The notes: generated from the letters alone by a model not told the origin. Counted from the stretch's first letter, positions 32,401 to 46,368 are shown. The stretch is DNA of 64,000 nucleotides from Lamellibrachia columna (GCA_963662155.1 OY759264.1:10741931-10805930); one strand, 5' to 3'. Translations and numbers: made by a program.

Positions 32401-33519
32401 TGATGACGTGAGTAGTATGTAGGTGGTTTTCAATAAGCAATTGTGGCGGCAATTTTGGTCGATTTTTGGTGGTAGCTAAAAATAGATGGTAGCTAAAAAT
32501 AGACATTGGTTAATTTAAATTTTCTAAAAATAGACATATTTTAATTTTTATTTTAAATTTTAATTTCAATGTTCTTTTAATTTTAATTTAAATTTAAATT
32601 TTTAATTTTAATTTTAATTTTAATTTTTTATTTTTATTTTTTATTTCAATTTCGGGAAAAACCCACATATCGCTGACGTAGCGGTTAGTGGGAAAAACCC
32701 ACCTATCGCTAACGTGACGGTTATTTAGGGAAAACCCACATATCGCTGACGTGGCGGTTATTGAGTACGGTATCAAAGAATAAGAGAGCTAATCAATCAG
32801 GGTTCAGTACGTTAGCGGTGAATGGTGTAAAGAGCTGTGATTCGTCGGTTATAGTTTCATAAAAGTTATGCGTATGAGTTTCATAAAAATCGTGACTGAT
32901 TAATGAGGTAAGGAGGATGAATGGCTCGTGTGTCCATCTGGTGGGAGATGGGTAGATGCTCGCGGGACATACCGTTGACGTTGCGGTTAGGGTATATGCT
33001 CCCGTTTCGCGGAATGCAGCGGGCTACATACCATATTAGGAATGCGTTCGTGTTGTATTCCGTAATATGACACCGCTCTGCCGCGTTCCCGAAAGGACGC
33101 ATTAAGGCGATACTAACAGCTGACTAGTGGATTTTGGTACTCGGGAAATGCGCGTTTTAAATAACCTGGCTATATGTAGTCATATTAGCGCTGTAGTTAA
33201 AGCGCTGGTTCGCCCACTGGATGTATGCAAGTCTAAACACGTTGAAAGATAAGCCCGTCATTTGCACAATGCTATGCAGTAATTTATTCGATGCCAGCTA
33301 TGATGAAAATCGGGTTTCATTATTGTTATTTTTGTCGTTTCTCTAAGAAGAGTAGACCACGTGACGTCCTGTCTGCATAAATAATAAAAACAGCTGTGTA
33401 TGCATCAACGAGTTGACCTGTATGCGTACATATAACATATTTAGGGTATTGGTTATCGTATGAATCATACATAGCACGAGTAATGAGAAAGAGTACCGAT
33501 TTGTCTAAGAAAATACCGC

Positions 33520-34385
33520 TTTTATATGTATTATGTCACCCTTAGTTACGTATGTAATGCTTTTAAGCTAAGTGTTTACCACATTTATCTGCCTGTTAAC
33601 ATGTTAAGTAAATGTCACTTTTATTTGTATCTTACCACAGTTTAGCTACGTAATTGCCACGCTTGTCTGTGTGCTAACGCTTTTAGCATATTAAGTATCA
33701 CTTTTAATTGTATGTTAACGCTATTTAGCTAAGTATATACCATATTCTATGTTAAGTTTGTTTTCGCAAAGTAAATATCACTTTTAGTTGTACGTTAACG
33801 CTTTTAAGCTAAGTAAGTACCAAATACAGCTACATGTTAATGAGTTTAGCTAAGTAAATACCGCATTTAGCTGTAGGTTAACGCTTTTAAGCTAAGAAAT
33901 TACCACATTTAGCTGTATGTTAGCGATTTTACGCTAATTATTTACCATATTTACCTGCATGTTAACGGTTTTAAGCTAAGCAAATACAACTTTTAGCTAT
34001 GTAATTAGCATTTTTAGCTAAATAAGTACCATATTTAGTTGCAAGTTAACGCTTTTAAGTTAAGTAATTACCACATATGTTAAAACTGTTTAGCTAATAA
34101 ATGACCACATTTAGCTGTATGTTAGCGCTTTTTACCTAAATAATTACCACATTTAGTTGTATGTTAACGCTTTTAAGCTAAGTAATTACCGCATTTAGCT
34201 GCGTGTTAACGTTTTTTAGCTAAGAAATTACCATATTTAGCTGTATGTTACTGCTGTTTAACTAAGGAATTACCACATTTAGCTGTATGGTAATGCTTTT
34301 TAACTAAGTATTTATCGCATTTAGTTGCATGTTAACGCATTGAAACTAAGTATTTACCACATTCACCTGTATGCTAAGGTAATCG
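33520..34385. repeat. 42-bp satellite in left arm
   Basis: Roughly 20 diverged units of 42 bp such as TACCACATTTAGCTGTATGT plus TAACGCTTTTAAGCTAAGAA. Mirrored at 42835-43695 in the right arm. Confidence 0.9.
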
Positions 34386-37069
34386 GGAAATGCGCGTGAT
34401 AAATAACACGGTTTTCTGTAGTGATATTAGCATTGTTGTTAAAACGTTGGTTTGCGCACTGGACGTAAGCCGGTCATTTGCACTTAAATCTATCTAAGCT
34501 AGGTTCTGTGAAGAAAAGAACAAACTCTGCGTATGATTATAATATATTTGTTATAACTAACCAAACAATGCAAGAAGTACAAAACAATTAATTATGAACA
34601 TAATCGTCAGAATATAGTAATATAAACAAAATCACTACAAGTATTACATAATATGATTATGAATTATTATTGTAATACCACGCCTGTCGGGGCGCGCTAT
34701 AGCAGAGAGCTATTTTAAAACACTGGACGAGGTAAGTACATCAGTATAGACGAACGAGTGGACCGTGGACTGTGGACTCCGGTTGCCTTAGCAACGAACG
34801 GGGTGCGGCTAGCGCTGTTACGATCGATGTAACAACGTGCATCGTTGTAAGAACTGCATCTATAGTTTATGTTTGTTTTGGTACACTTGCATTGTATGAC
34901 TAATCTTAGTTAATTGTGGTACACTTTAATTTGCTAACTGTATATACGAGCGTCATAACATCATGGCGTTAGCCCTGTGTCTGTAATTTTTTAAACTGTA
35001 TGACATTTCTCTACCATTTTCTAAACCATGTGTCATTTTTTGCTGTACCATTTTTATTGAATGTATAAAAGATTGCCGCACCGGGTATCTGGTCATATGA
35101 TACCCTTTTATGGTGGCGTATCGAAATTAAACCATTCACCTTGTATCTTATCAACTAGAAGTATAAAAGCAGTCACCCAAACAATAAATGTTGACAAGTC
35201 TGGAATTTAACCGACATCCTGTTAAAACTGACACAATTTTAAATTTTCTTACAAAGTTATGGCATGTTTGGTTAAAAATAATCAAGCAGTTATGTGAATA
35301 TTTGTTGGAAAATAAAATCGTTCTTAGGTTTCCTGCGGTATTGAAGTAATGATGCTATGACAGCAAATGTTTAACATCGCTAACCTACAATATAAACATA
35401 TGAAAGGTTTTTTCGTAGATATTTTTTCTACTGTACACTTTGAGCAATCTAAACAAAAATCTCAACAACACTATTGTTAAATTACCCTGTGTGTGTGTGT
35501 GTGCGTAAAAAAAAAATGGATGGTGAAAAAAACTACATACATATTAGTCTTCTAAATAGGCCACCCATGTGACCAAGATAAACTGGTCTGATTACAGAGG
35601 CTGGTGAGATGTACAAATGCGTAGATCTGACAAAAACACGGGGTTTAAGGGGTGGCTGTTTCCAACGGGTGCTTTTTTGTAACTGGTTCTACTGTATCTA
35701 TGGAATCAACCTTTTAGCTACTACACACACCATTCTTGAAACCTAAATATTAGTTTATCACATGTTGTATTTGTATTTTTGCATGCTCTTCGTTGATTGC
35801 ATTAAATATACACATCCTTATCAGACAATGAAATATGTTTTGCTAGATTTGGACCACCATTTGTACCAACAACAAAAAATTAAATCCAATTCCAGGTACC
35901 TTTAACATTGTTTTTCTGTAGTGCTGTTTTAGTGGGTCTTAATATAATTGTTAATTTGCTTTTATAAGTTTTGTACATATGCGCAGATTCAGAATATATA
36001 GATATAACAAATGCTGTATACAGCCTCTTTTTCGTGACCCCAGCACGTTTTAAACCTTTGGTGAACCAAGTTGTCTTGTTAGTGCTACGATACTCTAGGA
36101 TGTGTTCTCAGGCTAGTGACTGGAATAGTTACTGCAGGCCTTTTTAGACACCTGGGTAACACGACTGTGAACTATCCTGTAATACCTACTGTTAAGCGAG
36201 CACTTAATTCAGAGTTAATTGCGAATTTGTCAAAGAGATTAAATTAGGCTGTAATTTTCTTGACTGGGTGTATGAAAGAAAAATAAAAAAGAATGCGCAA
36301 CGACTGCAATGACATCAGCAACTATTTTAGTATTCGTGTTTCATTGGTAGTCTCGTGAATGGAAACATTGTTGCATGCTTTTAAAATGTGTATACTCCCG
36401 CCGGTAGACACACACGATGAGACAATTGGTATTTTCTTTAACTGCGAGACATTTCGCAGTCATTTTCTTTAACTGCGTGACCTGTTATTTTCTTTTGTTG
36501 TGACATTTTTGTGCATTTTTATTTAACTGCGTGACATTTTACCAATCTTAGCTAATTCGGTTTGTCACACATGTAACGCTGTTTTATAAGTGTGTAACAC
36601 ATTCACTATGTAGTAACGCGTTTAGCTATTCTTCCAATGGCATACACAGCGCTGTCTCCACAGCATGTACCATCCGTTGACCTTTTTTCCATTACTGGTC
36701 ACCACTTCCACCATTTACCTCCGTCTGACTGTCCCTAAGAGCAACTCCATACATTGCCCCTACATTCATATGTGTCCGTAATTTGGTTAGTTAATGACAT
36801 TTGATACATTGTTACTAAGTACATGATAGCTGGTATAGAAAAAACGTCACTGCTCATTAATTTCAAAAGATCCAGTTTGCACAAGGATTACTCCTGGAGC
36901 GAGATAAATACGCCAGACGAGAGTGCAGTCGTCAAGAAATCGCTTACGTAATGGGAAGTAAAAATCTAGCTGCAGGAAAAGCACATGCCTTGCAGTAGAC
37001 ACGGTTCCCCATGACGCAATAGCTGTCAGTGTCTGGTGCAGGCTCCAACGTCCGTTTCGCTAGGAAGGG

Positions 37070-37150
37070 GTCAGGGTTAGGGTAGGGTTAGAACTCGAGG
37101 GTAGCGATAGGAGGGGTTGGGTTAGGGTAGGGTTAGGTTTAGGGGGTAGC
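37070..37150. repeat. Telomere-like TTAGGG motifs (left arm)
   Basis: GGGTTAGGGTAGGGTTAG and GGGTTGGGTTAGGGTAGGGT flank a short spacer. The inverted counterpart is at 40042-40122. The motif is degenerate and not a perfect hexamer array. Confidence 0.6.
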
Positions 37151-38129
37151 GAAACGGATACGAGGGCGCCACCCTAAACGCTCCATTATATTTCGAAAAG
37201 TTTGTGTTTTGACTTCAAATCATATGATATTTGACCTAATTAATGTTGCCATTTGACCTAGTTCATTTGACATAATAATAATAATATAATTATAATAACT
37301 TTATTGTAAAAAAAAAAAAAATGGAAATACGTCTTACACTGAGGAGATAGCATAAAAACATACTTTAAATCACATTCAACCATGCAGTATGTACAGTAAT
37401 AAAATCAAGTATGTAGACAGAGTAGATAATGAGTAATACCAAGTGTTATATACATTATAATCATTTGCCTTAATTAAGTTGAGATTTGACCTAATTAAGT
37501 TGACCGTGTATTTTACGGGAAGAACAGCTAAACGCGTTGCATAGTGAATGTGTTACATCCTTGGCAAACAGCTTTACATATGTGACAAAAACGCATACGT
37601 AGTTAAAAAAAACACACACAAAATGTCACACAGTTAAAGGAAAAGGTTGTTTTGCTAAATCGTTATTTCGCCACTTCGTGCAGTCAGACGTATGTGAAGA
37701 TTGGGGGTGGAGGGCATTGATGGATGAAGAGTCAACGAACGGATGTGGATGGAGATGCAGGTGGCCAGTAATGGATGAATATTCTTGCAGAGGTAGACGA
37801 ACGGCGGTCAATGTAGGGGTTAGTGGGAGGGGATGAATGAAAGGAGAGATGGGCGGTAAATAAAATGTTTGAAGATGCTACGAAGGGCAATTGTGGATGG
37901 GGTGAACTGACCAGTAATGAAAGAATATTCTGGTGCATGGGGTGACTATACAGGACTGTATACGAAGATGGTAGTGGACGGAAATGAAGATAGCGAACAG
38001 ACAGGCGGACATACGTAGCTAAACGCGTTACTACATAGCTGAATGCATTGCATACTTGGTAGAAAGCGTTACATACGCAGTTAATATTGGCCTGTAATGG
38101 TTAGTGAGGTGACAATGAACACTGTAAGT

Positions 38130-38545
38130 GTCAGGTAGGTGACTTGTGCGCTCCCACTCGTCTTGTCTTTTTTGACATTGGTCAGTCGCTGTTGATGGAC
38201 TTTGACTTCTTTGACTTGTGCGCTCCCTCTCGTTTTATTTTTTTGACATTGGTCAGTCGCTATTAGTGGACTTTGGCTTGTGTGCTGCCACTCGTTTTAT
38301 CTTTTTTGACATTGATCAGTCGTTGTTGATGGACTTTGGCTTGTGCGCTTCCACTCGTCTCGTCTTTTTTGATATTGGTTACACCTTCTTGCAGGCTATC
38401 TAGGGTTATTCAACCGACAAGAGGTTGGGGTTACACCTTTTTCCGTACCGTCGCCGCTAAAAAGCTGGTAGGATTGTGCAAACAGCACTGTCTCGATGCA
38501 GTCTATCTAGGGTTATACAACCGACAAGAGGTTGGGGTTAGGCTT
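38130..38545. repeat. Tandem repeats next to the palindrome centre
   Basis: About four units of 65-70 bp (TTTGACATTGGTCAGTCGCT ... CTTGTGCGCT) are followed by two units of about 110 bp (CTATCTAGGGTTAT...GACAAGAGGTTGGGGTTA). Mirrored at 38646-39061. Confidence 0.85.
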
Positions 38546-38550
38546 TTTCC

Positions 38551-38640
38551 ATACCGCCGCCGCCACTGCCGCCGCCAAGGCGACGGCAGTGACGGCGCCG
38601 CCACGGAGCACGCGCGCGTGTTCCGTGGCGGCGGCGGTAC
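38551..38640. other. GC-rich centre of the palindrome
   Basis: About 90 bp of CCGCCGCC/GGCGGCGG-rich sequence with its own imperfect hairpin CCACGGAGCACGCGCGCGTG...TTCCGTGG. It is the only non-mirrored part of the structure. Its GC content is far above that of the AT-rich arms. Confidence 0.85.
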
Positions 38641-41600
38641 GGAAAAAGCCTAACCCCAACCTCTTGTCGGTTGTATAACCCTAGATAGACTGCATCGAGA
38701 CAGTGCTGTTTGCACAATCCTACCAGCTTTTTAGCGGCGACGGTACGGAAAAAGGTGTAACCCCAACCTCTTGTCGGTTGAATAACCCTAGATAGCCTGC
38801 AAGAAGGTGTAACCAATATCAAAAAAGACGAGACGAGTGGAAGCGCACAAGCCAAAGTCCATCAACAACGACTGATCAATGTCAAAAAAGATAAAACGAG
38901 TGGCAGCACACAAGCCAAAGTCCACTAATAGCGACTGACCAATGTCAAAAAAATAAAACGAGAGGGAGCGCACAAGTCAAAGAAGTCAAAGTCCATCAAC
39001 AGCGACTGACCAATGTCAAAAAAGACAAGACGAGTGGGAGCGCACAAGTCACCTACCTGACACTTACAGTGTTCATTGTCACCTCACTAACCATTACAGG
39101 CCAATATTAACTGCGTATGTAACGCTTTCTACCAAGTATGCAATGCATTCAGCTATGTAGTAACGCGTTTAGCTACGTATGTCCGCCTGTCTGTTCGCTA
39201 TCTTCATTTCCGTCCACTACCATCTTCGTATACAGTCCTGTATAGTCACCCCATGCACCAGAATATTCTTTCATTACTGGTCAGTTCACCCCATCCACAA
39301 TTGCCCTTCGTAGCATCTTCAAACATTTTATTTACCGCCCATCTCTCCTTTCATTCATCCCCTCCCACTAACCCCTACATTGACCGCCGTTCGTCTACCT
39401 CTGCAAGAATATTCATCCATTACTGGCCACCTGCATCTCCATCCACATCCGTTCGTTGACTCTTCATCCATCAATGCCCTCCACCCCCAATCTTCACATA
39501 CGTCTGACTGCACGAAGTGGCGAAATAACGATTTAGCAAAACAACCTTTTCCTTTAACTGTGTGACATTTTGTGTGTGTTTTTTTTAACTACGTATGCGT
39601 TTTTGTCACATATGTAAAGCTGTTTGCCAAGGATGTAACACATTCACTATGCAACGCGTTTAGCTGTTCTTCCCGTAAAATACACGGTCAACTTAATTAG
39701 GTCAAATCTCAACTTAATTAAGGCAAATGATTATAATGTATATAACACTTGGTATTACTCATTATCTACTCTGTCTACATACTTGATTTTATTACTGTAC
39801 ATACTGCATGGTTGAATGTGATTTAAAGTATGTTTTTATGCTATCTCCTCAGTGTAAGACGTATTTCCATTTTTTTTTTTTTTTACAATAAAGTTATTAT
39901 AATTATATTATTATTATTATGTCAAATGAACTAGGTCAAATGGCAACATTAATTAGGTCAAATATCATATGATTTGAAGTCAAAACACAAACTTTTCGAA
40001 ATATAATGGAGCGTTTAGGGTGGCGCCCTCGTATCCGTTTCGCTACCCCCTAAACCTAACCCTACCCTAACCCAACCCCTCCTATCGCTACCCTCGAGTT
40101 CTAACCCTACCCTAACCCTGACCCCTTCCTAGCGAAACGGACGTTGGAGCCTGCACCAGACACTGACAGCTATTGCGTCATGGGGAACCGTGTCTACTGC
40201 AAGGCATGTGCTTTTCCTGCAGCTAGATTTTTACTTCCCATTACGTAAGCGATTTCTTGACGACTGCACTCTCGTCTGGCGTATTTATCTCGCTCCAGGA
40301 GTAATCCTTGTGCAAACTGGATCTTTTGAAATTAATGAGCAGTGACGTTTTTTCTATACCAGCTATCATGTACTTAGTAACAATGTATCAAATGTCATTA
40401 ACTAACCAAATTACGGACACATATGAATGTAGGGGCAATGTATGGAGTTGCTCTTAGGGACAGTCAGACGGAGGTAAATGGTGGAAGTGGTGACCAGTAA
40501 TGGAAAAAAGGTCAACGGATGGTACATGCTGTGGAGACAGCGCTGTGTATGCCATTGGAAGAATAGCTAAACGCGTTACTACATAGTGAATGTGTTACAC
40601 ACTTATAAAACAGCGTTACATGTGTGACAAACCGAATTAGCTAAGATTGGTAAAATGTCACGCAGTTAAATAAAAATGCACAAAAATGTCACAACAAAAG
40701 AAAATAACAAGTCACGCAGTTAAAGAAAATGACTGCGAAATGTCTCGCAGTTAAAGAAAATACCAATTGTCTCATCGTGTGTGTCTACCGGCGGGAGTAT
40801 ACACATTTTAAAAGCATGCAACAATGTTTCCATTCACGAGACTACCAATGAAACACGAATACTAAAATAGTTGCTGATGTCATTGCAGTCGTTGCGCATT
40901 CTTTTTTATTTTTCTTTCATACACCCAGTCAAGAAAATTACAGCCTAATTTAATCTCTTTGACAAATTCGCAATTAACTCTGAATTAAGTGCTCGCTTAA
41001 CAGTAGGTATTACAGGATAGTTCACAGTCGTGTTACCCAGGTGTCTAAAAAGGCCTGCAGTAACTATTCCAGTCACTAGCCTGAGAACACATCCTAGAGT
41101 ATCGTAGCACTAACAAGACAACTTGGTTCACCAAAGGTTTAAAACGTGCTGGGGTCACGAAAAAGAGGCTGTATACAGCATTTGTTATATCTATATATTC
41201 TGAATCTGCGCATATGTACAAAACTTATAAAAGCAAATTAACAATTATATTAAGACCCACTAAAACAGCACTACAGAAAAACAATGTTAAAGGTACCTGG
41301 AATTGGATTTAATTTTTTGTTGTTGGTACAAATGGTGGTCCAAATCTAGCAAAACATATTTCATTGTCTGATAAGGATGTGTATATTTAATGCAATCAAC
41401 GAAGAGCATGCAAAAATACAAATACAACATGTGATAAACTAATATTTAGGTTTCAAGAATGGTGTGTGTAGTAGCTAAAAGGTTGATTCCATAGATACAG
41501 TAGAACCAGTTACAAAAAAGCACCCGTTGGAAACAGCCACCCCTTAAACCCCGTGTTTTTGTCAGATCTACGCATTTGTACATCTCACCAGCCTCTGTAA

Positions 41601-44600
41601 TCAGACCAGTTTATCTTGGTCACATGGGTGGCCTATTTAGAAGACTAATATGTATGTAGTTTTTTTCACCATCCATTTTTTTTTTACGCACACACACACA
41701 CACAGGGTAATTTAACAATAGTGTTGTTGAGATGTTTGTTTAGATTGCTCAAAGTGTACAGTAGAAAAAATATCTACGAAAAAACCTTTCATATGTTTAT
41801 ATTGTAGGTTAGCGATGTTAAACATTTGCTGTCATAGCATCATTACTTCAATACCGCAGGAAACCTAAGAACGATTTTATTTTCCAACAAATATTCACAT
41901 AACTGCTTGATTATTTTTAACCAAACATGCCATAACTTTGTAAGAAAATTTAAAATTGTGTCAGTTTTAACAGGATGTCGGTTAAATTCCAGACTTGTCA
42001 ACATTTATTGTTTGGGTGACTGCTTTTATACTTCTAGTTGATAAGATACAAGGTGAATGGTTTAATTTCGATACGCCACCATAAAAGGGTATCATATGAC
42101 CAGATACCCGGTGCGGCAATCTTTTATACATTCAATAAAAATGGTACAGCAAAAAATGACACATGGTTTAGAAAATGGTAGAGAAATGTCATGCAGTTTA
42201 AAAAATTACAGACACAGGGCTAACGCCATGATGTTATGACGCTCGTATATACAGTTAGCAAATTAAAGTGTACCACAATTAACTAAGATTAGTCATACAA
42301 TGCAAGTGTACCAAAACAAACATAAACTATAGATGCAGTTCTTACAACGATGCACGTTGTTACATCGATCGTAACAGCGCTAGCCGCACCCCGTTCGTTG
42401 CTAAGGCAACCGGAGTCCACAGTCCACGGTCCACTCGTTCGTCTATACTGATGTACTTACCTCGTCCAGTGTTTTAAAATAGCTCTCTGCTATAGCGCGC
42501 CCCGACAGGCGTGGTATTACAATAATAATTCATAATCATATTATGTAATACTTGTAGTGATTTTGTTTATATTACTATATTCTGACGATTATGTTCATAA
42601 TTAATTGTTTTGTACTTCTTGCATTGTTTGGTTAGTTATAACAAATATATTATAATCATACGCAGAGTTTGTTCTTTTCTTCACAGAACCTAGCTTAGAT
42701 AGATTTAAGTGCAAATGACCGGCTTACGTCCAGTGCGCAAACCAACGTTTTAACAACAATGCTAATATCACTACAGAAAACCGTGTTATTTATCACGCGC
42801 ATTTCCCGATTACCTTAGCATACAGGTGAATGTGGTAAATACTTAGTTTCAATGCGTTAACATGCAACTAAATGCGATAAATACTTAGTTAAAAAGCATT
42901 ACCATACAGCTAAATGTGGTAATTCCTTAGTTAAACAGCAGTAACATACAGCTAAATATGGTAATTTCTTAGCTAAAAAACGTTAACACGCAGCTAAATG
43001 CGGTAATTACTTAGCTTAAAAGCGTTAACATACAACTAAATGTGGTAATTATTTAGGTAAAAAGCGCTAACATACAGCTAAATGTGGTCATTTATTAGCT
43101 AAACAGTTTTAACATATGTGGTAATTACTTAACTTAAAAGCGTTAACTTGCAACTAAATATGGTACTTATTTAGCTAAAAATGCTAATTACATAGCTAAA
43201 AGTTGTATTTGCTTAGCTTAAAACCGTTAACATGCAGGTAAATATGGTAAATAATTAGCGTAAAATCGCTAACATACAGCTAAATGTGGTAATTTCTTAG
43301 CTTAAAAGCGTTAACCTACAGCTAAATGCGGTATTTACTTAGCTAAACTCATTAACATGTAGCTGTATTTGGTACTTACTTAGCTTAAAAGCGTTAACGT
43401 ACAACTAAAAGTGATATTTACTTTGCGAAAACAAACTTAACATAGAATATGGTATATACTTAGCTAAATAGCGTTAACATACAATTAAAAGTGATACTTA
43501 ATATGCTAAAAGCGTTAGCACACAGACAAGCGTGGCAATTACGTAGCTAAACTGTGGTAAGATACAAATAAAAGTGACATTTACTTAACATGTTAACAGG
43601 CAGATAAATGTGGTAAACACTTAGCTTAAAAGCATTACATACGTAACTAAGGGTGACATAATACATATAAAAGCGGTATTTTCTTAGACAAATCGGTACT
43701 CTTTCTCATTACTCGTGCTATGTATGATTCATACGATAACCAATACCCTAAATATGTTATATGTACGCATACAGGTCAACTCGTTGATGCATACACAGCT
43801 GTTTTTATTATTTATGCAGACAGGACGTCACGTGGTCTACTCTTCTTAGAGAAACGACAAAAATAACAATAATGAAACCCGATTTTCATCATAGCTGGCA
43901 TCGAATAAATTACTGCATAGCATTGTGCAAATGACGGGCTTATCTTTCAACGTGTTTAGACTTGCATACATCCAGTGGGCGAACCAGCGCTTTAACTACA
44001 GCGCTAATATGACTACATATAGCCAGGTTATTTAAAACGCGCATTTCCCGAGTACCAAAATCCACTAGTCAGCTGTTAGTATCGCCTTAATGCGTCCTTT
44101 CGGGAACGCGGCAGAGCGGTGTCATATTACGGAATACAACACGAACGCATTCCTAATATGGTATGTAGCCCGCTGCATTCCGCGAAACGGGAGCATATAC
44201 CCTAACCGCAACGTCAACGGTATGTCCCGCGAGCATCTACCCATCTCCCACCAGATGGACACACGAGCCATTCATCCTCCTTACCTCATTAATCAGTCAC
44301 GATTTTTATGAAACTCATACGCATAACTTTTATGAAACTATAACCGACGAATCACAGCTCTTTACACCATTCACCGCTAACGTACTGAACCCTGATTGAT
44401 TAGCTCTCTTATTCTTTGATACCGTACTCAATAACCGCCACGTCAGCGATATGTGGGTTTTCCCTAAATAACCGTCACGTTAGCGATAGGTGGGTTTTTC
44501 CCACTAACCGCTACGTCAGCGATATGTGGGTTTTTCCCGAAATTGAAATAAAAAATAAAAAATAAAAATAAAAAATTAAAATTAAAATTAAAATTAAAAT

Positions 44601-44812
44601 TAAAATTAAAAATTTAAATTTAAATTTAAATTAAAATTAAAATTAAAAGAACATTGAAATTAAAATTTAAAATAAAAATTAAAATATGTCTATTTTTAGA
44701 AAATTTAAATTAACCAATGTCTATTTTTAGCTACCATCTATTTTTAGCTACCACCAAAAATCGACCAAAATTGCCGCCACAATTGCTTATTGAAAACCAC
44801 CTACATACTACT
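38641..44812 (-). repeat. Right arm of giant palindrome
   Basis: Mirror of the left arm; coordinates pair to a sum of 77191-77192 along most of the length. At the outer end the match stops at CATACTACT (44812). GACGTG follows at once, and GACGTG also precedes the left arm at 32405-32410. Confidence 0.95.
42835..43695. repeat. 42-bp satellite in right arm
   Basis: Inverted counterpart of 33520-34385 with the same unit order. The array was therefore duplicated as part of the whole arm and did not expand independently. Confidence 0.9.
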
Positions 44813-45215
44813 GACGTGAATGTGAATGTCATAGATAAACGTAAAAACATTTGTACATAATAATTATAATATATAAAATACTTCAGTAGTATATTGACAA
44901 GTTCTTTCTTAAAATGACGAGGAGGCGCCTGGTATCGTCATCGACATCGTCTTAAGAGTCTCGAGCGTCTTAAGAGTATTGGTCACACGTCTTAGGACGT
45001 TAGTCAAGCGTCTCGAGACATGGTCAGGCGTCTTATTAGAGTATTGGTCAAGCACGATCCATCGATAACTACTATATAACCACCACAAAACACCATATGT
45101 ATATGATATGTTTATTCAAGCTAAGCTATTTTATATATTATATTATTATTATTATGTACAAATGCTTTTACGTTTATCTATGACATTCAAAATCACATGA
45201 TCACATTCACGTCAT
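44813..45215. repeat. Second, smaller inverted repeat beside the palindrome
   Basis: 44813-44893 (GACGTGAATGTGAATGTCAT, AGATAAACGT...) is inverted relative to about 45112-45215, with about 220 bp between. The spacer holds repeated GTCTTAAGAGT-type motifs. The right arm continues into ATCACATTCACGTC direct repeats. Confidence 0.8.
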
Positions 45216-45287
45216 CACATTTACGTCATCACATTCAGATCTTCACATTCACACCATCACATTCACGTAATCACATCACATGTACAA

Positions 45288-45512
45288 ACACGGGAATAGA
45301 TAAGACGGCGAGTTAGTAGAAACGCGGGAAAATTGAGAAAACACCAAGTTGGTAGAAACGCGGGATAATTGAGAAAAGGCGTGTAGAAACGCGGGAAAAT
45401 GGAGAAAACGGCGATATTGTAAAAGCGCGGGAAATGGAGAAAACAGTGAATTTGTAGGAACGCTGGAAAATGGAGTAAGCGGCGAGTATGTAGAAACGCA
45501 GGGAGCCACCCA
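45288..45512. repeat. Minisatellite of about 36-40 bp
   Basis: About six imperfect units of the type TAGAAACGCGGGAAAATGGA plus GAAAACGGCGAGT. The Phe/Leu-rich minus frames are by-products. Confidence 0.85.
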
Positions 45513-45834
45513 GCCAATAGAAACGCTACAGTACGTTGATCCGCGGAAACCGCGAGAAATGCGCGAGGATTGCCGATGATGTCATGTTATGATGGACTTC
45601 AAAGAATTGACGCAAAACGACTGGTGACTGCTTTGGTCAGCAGTTCTCCAATGAGTGGTCAGATTTTTTATGTGTGGGGTTAACTGCAAAGGGCAATAAC
45701 TTCTATCGAGAGTGCCGGACTATCAACGTGGGGCCTGGTAGAAACGGTTTGCTGGTGCACGTAACGATACCTTCATCAACAAATACCTGAGCATAATCTT
45801 ACAGGTAAAATGATCAAACAAGGCATAAAACCCT

Positions 45835-46195
45835 ATGCTATGGGAAAGGACCGAACAAGAGGTAGTGCCGAACGTCTGGGAAAGCTACTTCAAGGAGCTA
45901 CTGAACCAGGAAGGAAGTAACAACGATCTGGAATTACCGCTGGATGTAGAGGGGAAAGAGTAGCTAACTGATATTACGGATACAGAGATGCAAACCGGGA
46001 TGAAAGGGATGAAGTAGGAAGAGCACCTGGTATCGATGATATGCATGTGGAGATGGTAATGGCAGCGGGGGAGAGTGGAATCAGCTGGACAAAGAGGCTG
46101 CTGAATACATGTATGAGGAAAGGTAAAGTACCAGAGGAGTGGCGAACATGGCTAACTGTCCTAATATGGTAAAAGAAGAGAGATGTGCAAGACGC
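45835..46195 (+). pseudogene. Degenerate LINE reverse transcriptase (fingers region)
   Basis: The plus frame encodes VWESYFKELLNQEGSNNDLE, then GRAPGIDDMHVEMVMAAGES and KGKVPEEWRTWLTVLIW followed by KKRDVQD. It matches the conserved WxxYFxxLL, APGIDxxxxEM and PxxWxxxxxxxxxKKGD pattern of LINE RTs. Several stop codons show decay. It ends at the ACGC microsatellite. Confidence 0.75.
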
Positions 46196-46237
46196 AGAAA
46201 CACACAAGTTACATAGAACTGCTTCAATGACACATCA

Positions 46238-46241
46238 CACA

Positions 46242-46332
<91 letters not shown>

Positions 46333-46368
46333 TCGCACGCGCGCGCGCGCACACACACAAACACACAC
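46238..46368. repeat. ACGC / CGCG / CACA microsatellite
   Basis: About 25 ACGC units, then alternating CG and CA dinucleotides. Such alternating purine-pyrimidine tracts can adopt Z-DNA. Confidence 0.95.

Larger units (their letters stand above)
32411..38550 (+). repeat. Left arm of giant palindrome
   Basis: This 6.14-kb arm is the reverse complement of 38641-44812. In the stretches I compared, only isolated differences appear, for example near 35458/41734 and 36482/40710, plus an approximately 31-bp length change in the TTTTAA repeat near 32580. It has no recognisable gene. Short frames occur identically in both arms. Confidence 0.95.

Noticed and set aside
37626..39565. Paired identical small frames on opposite strands as duplicated genes
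   Set aside because: They are identical only because they sit at mirror positions of the palindrome. They have no start context, homology or codon pattern.
46081..46368. Cys/Arg/Ala minus-strand frame
   Set aside because: Translation of the ACGC microsatellite.
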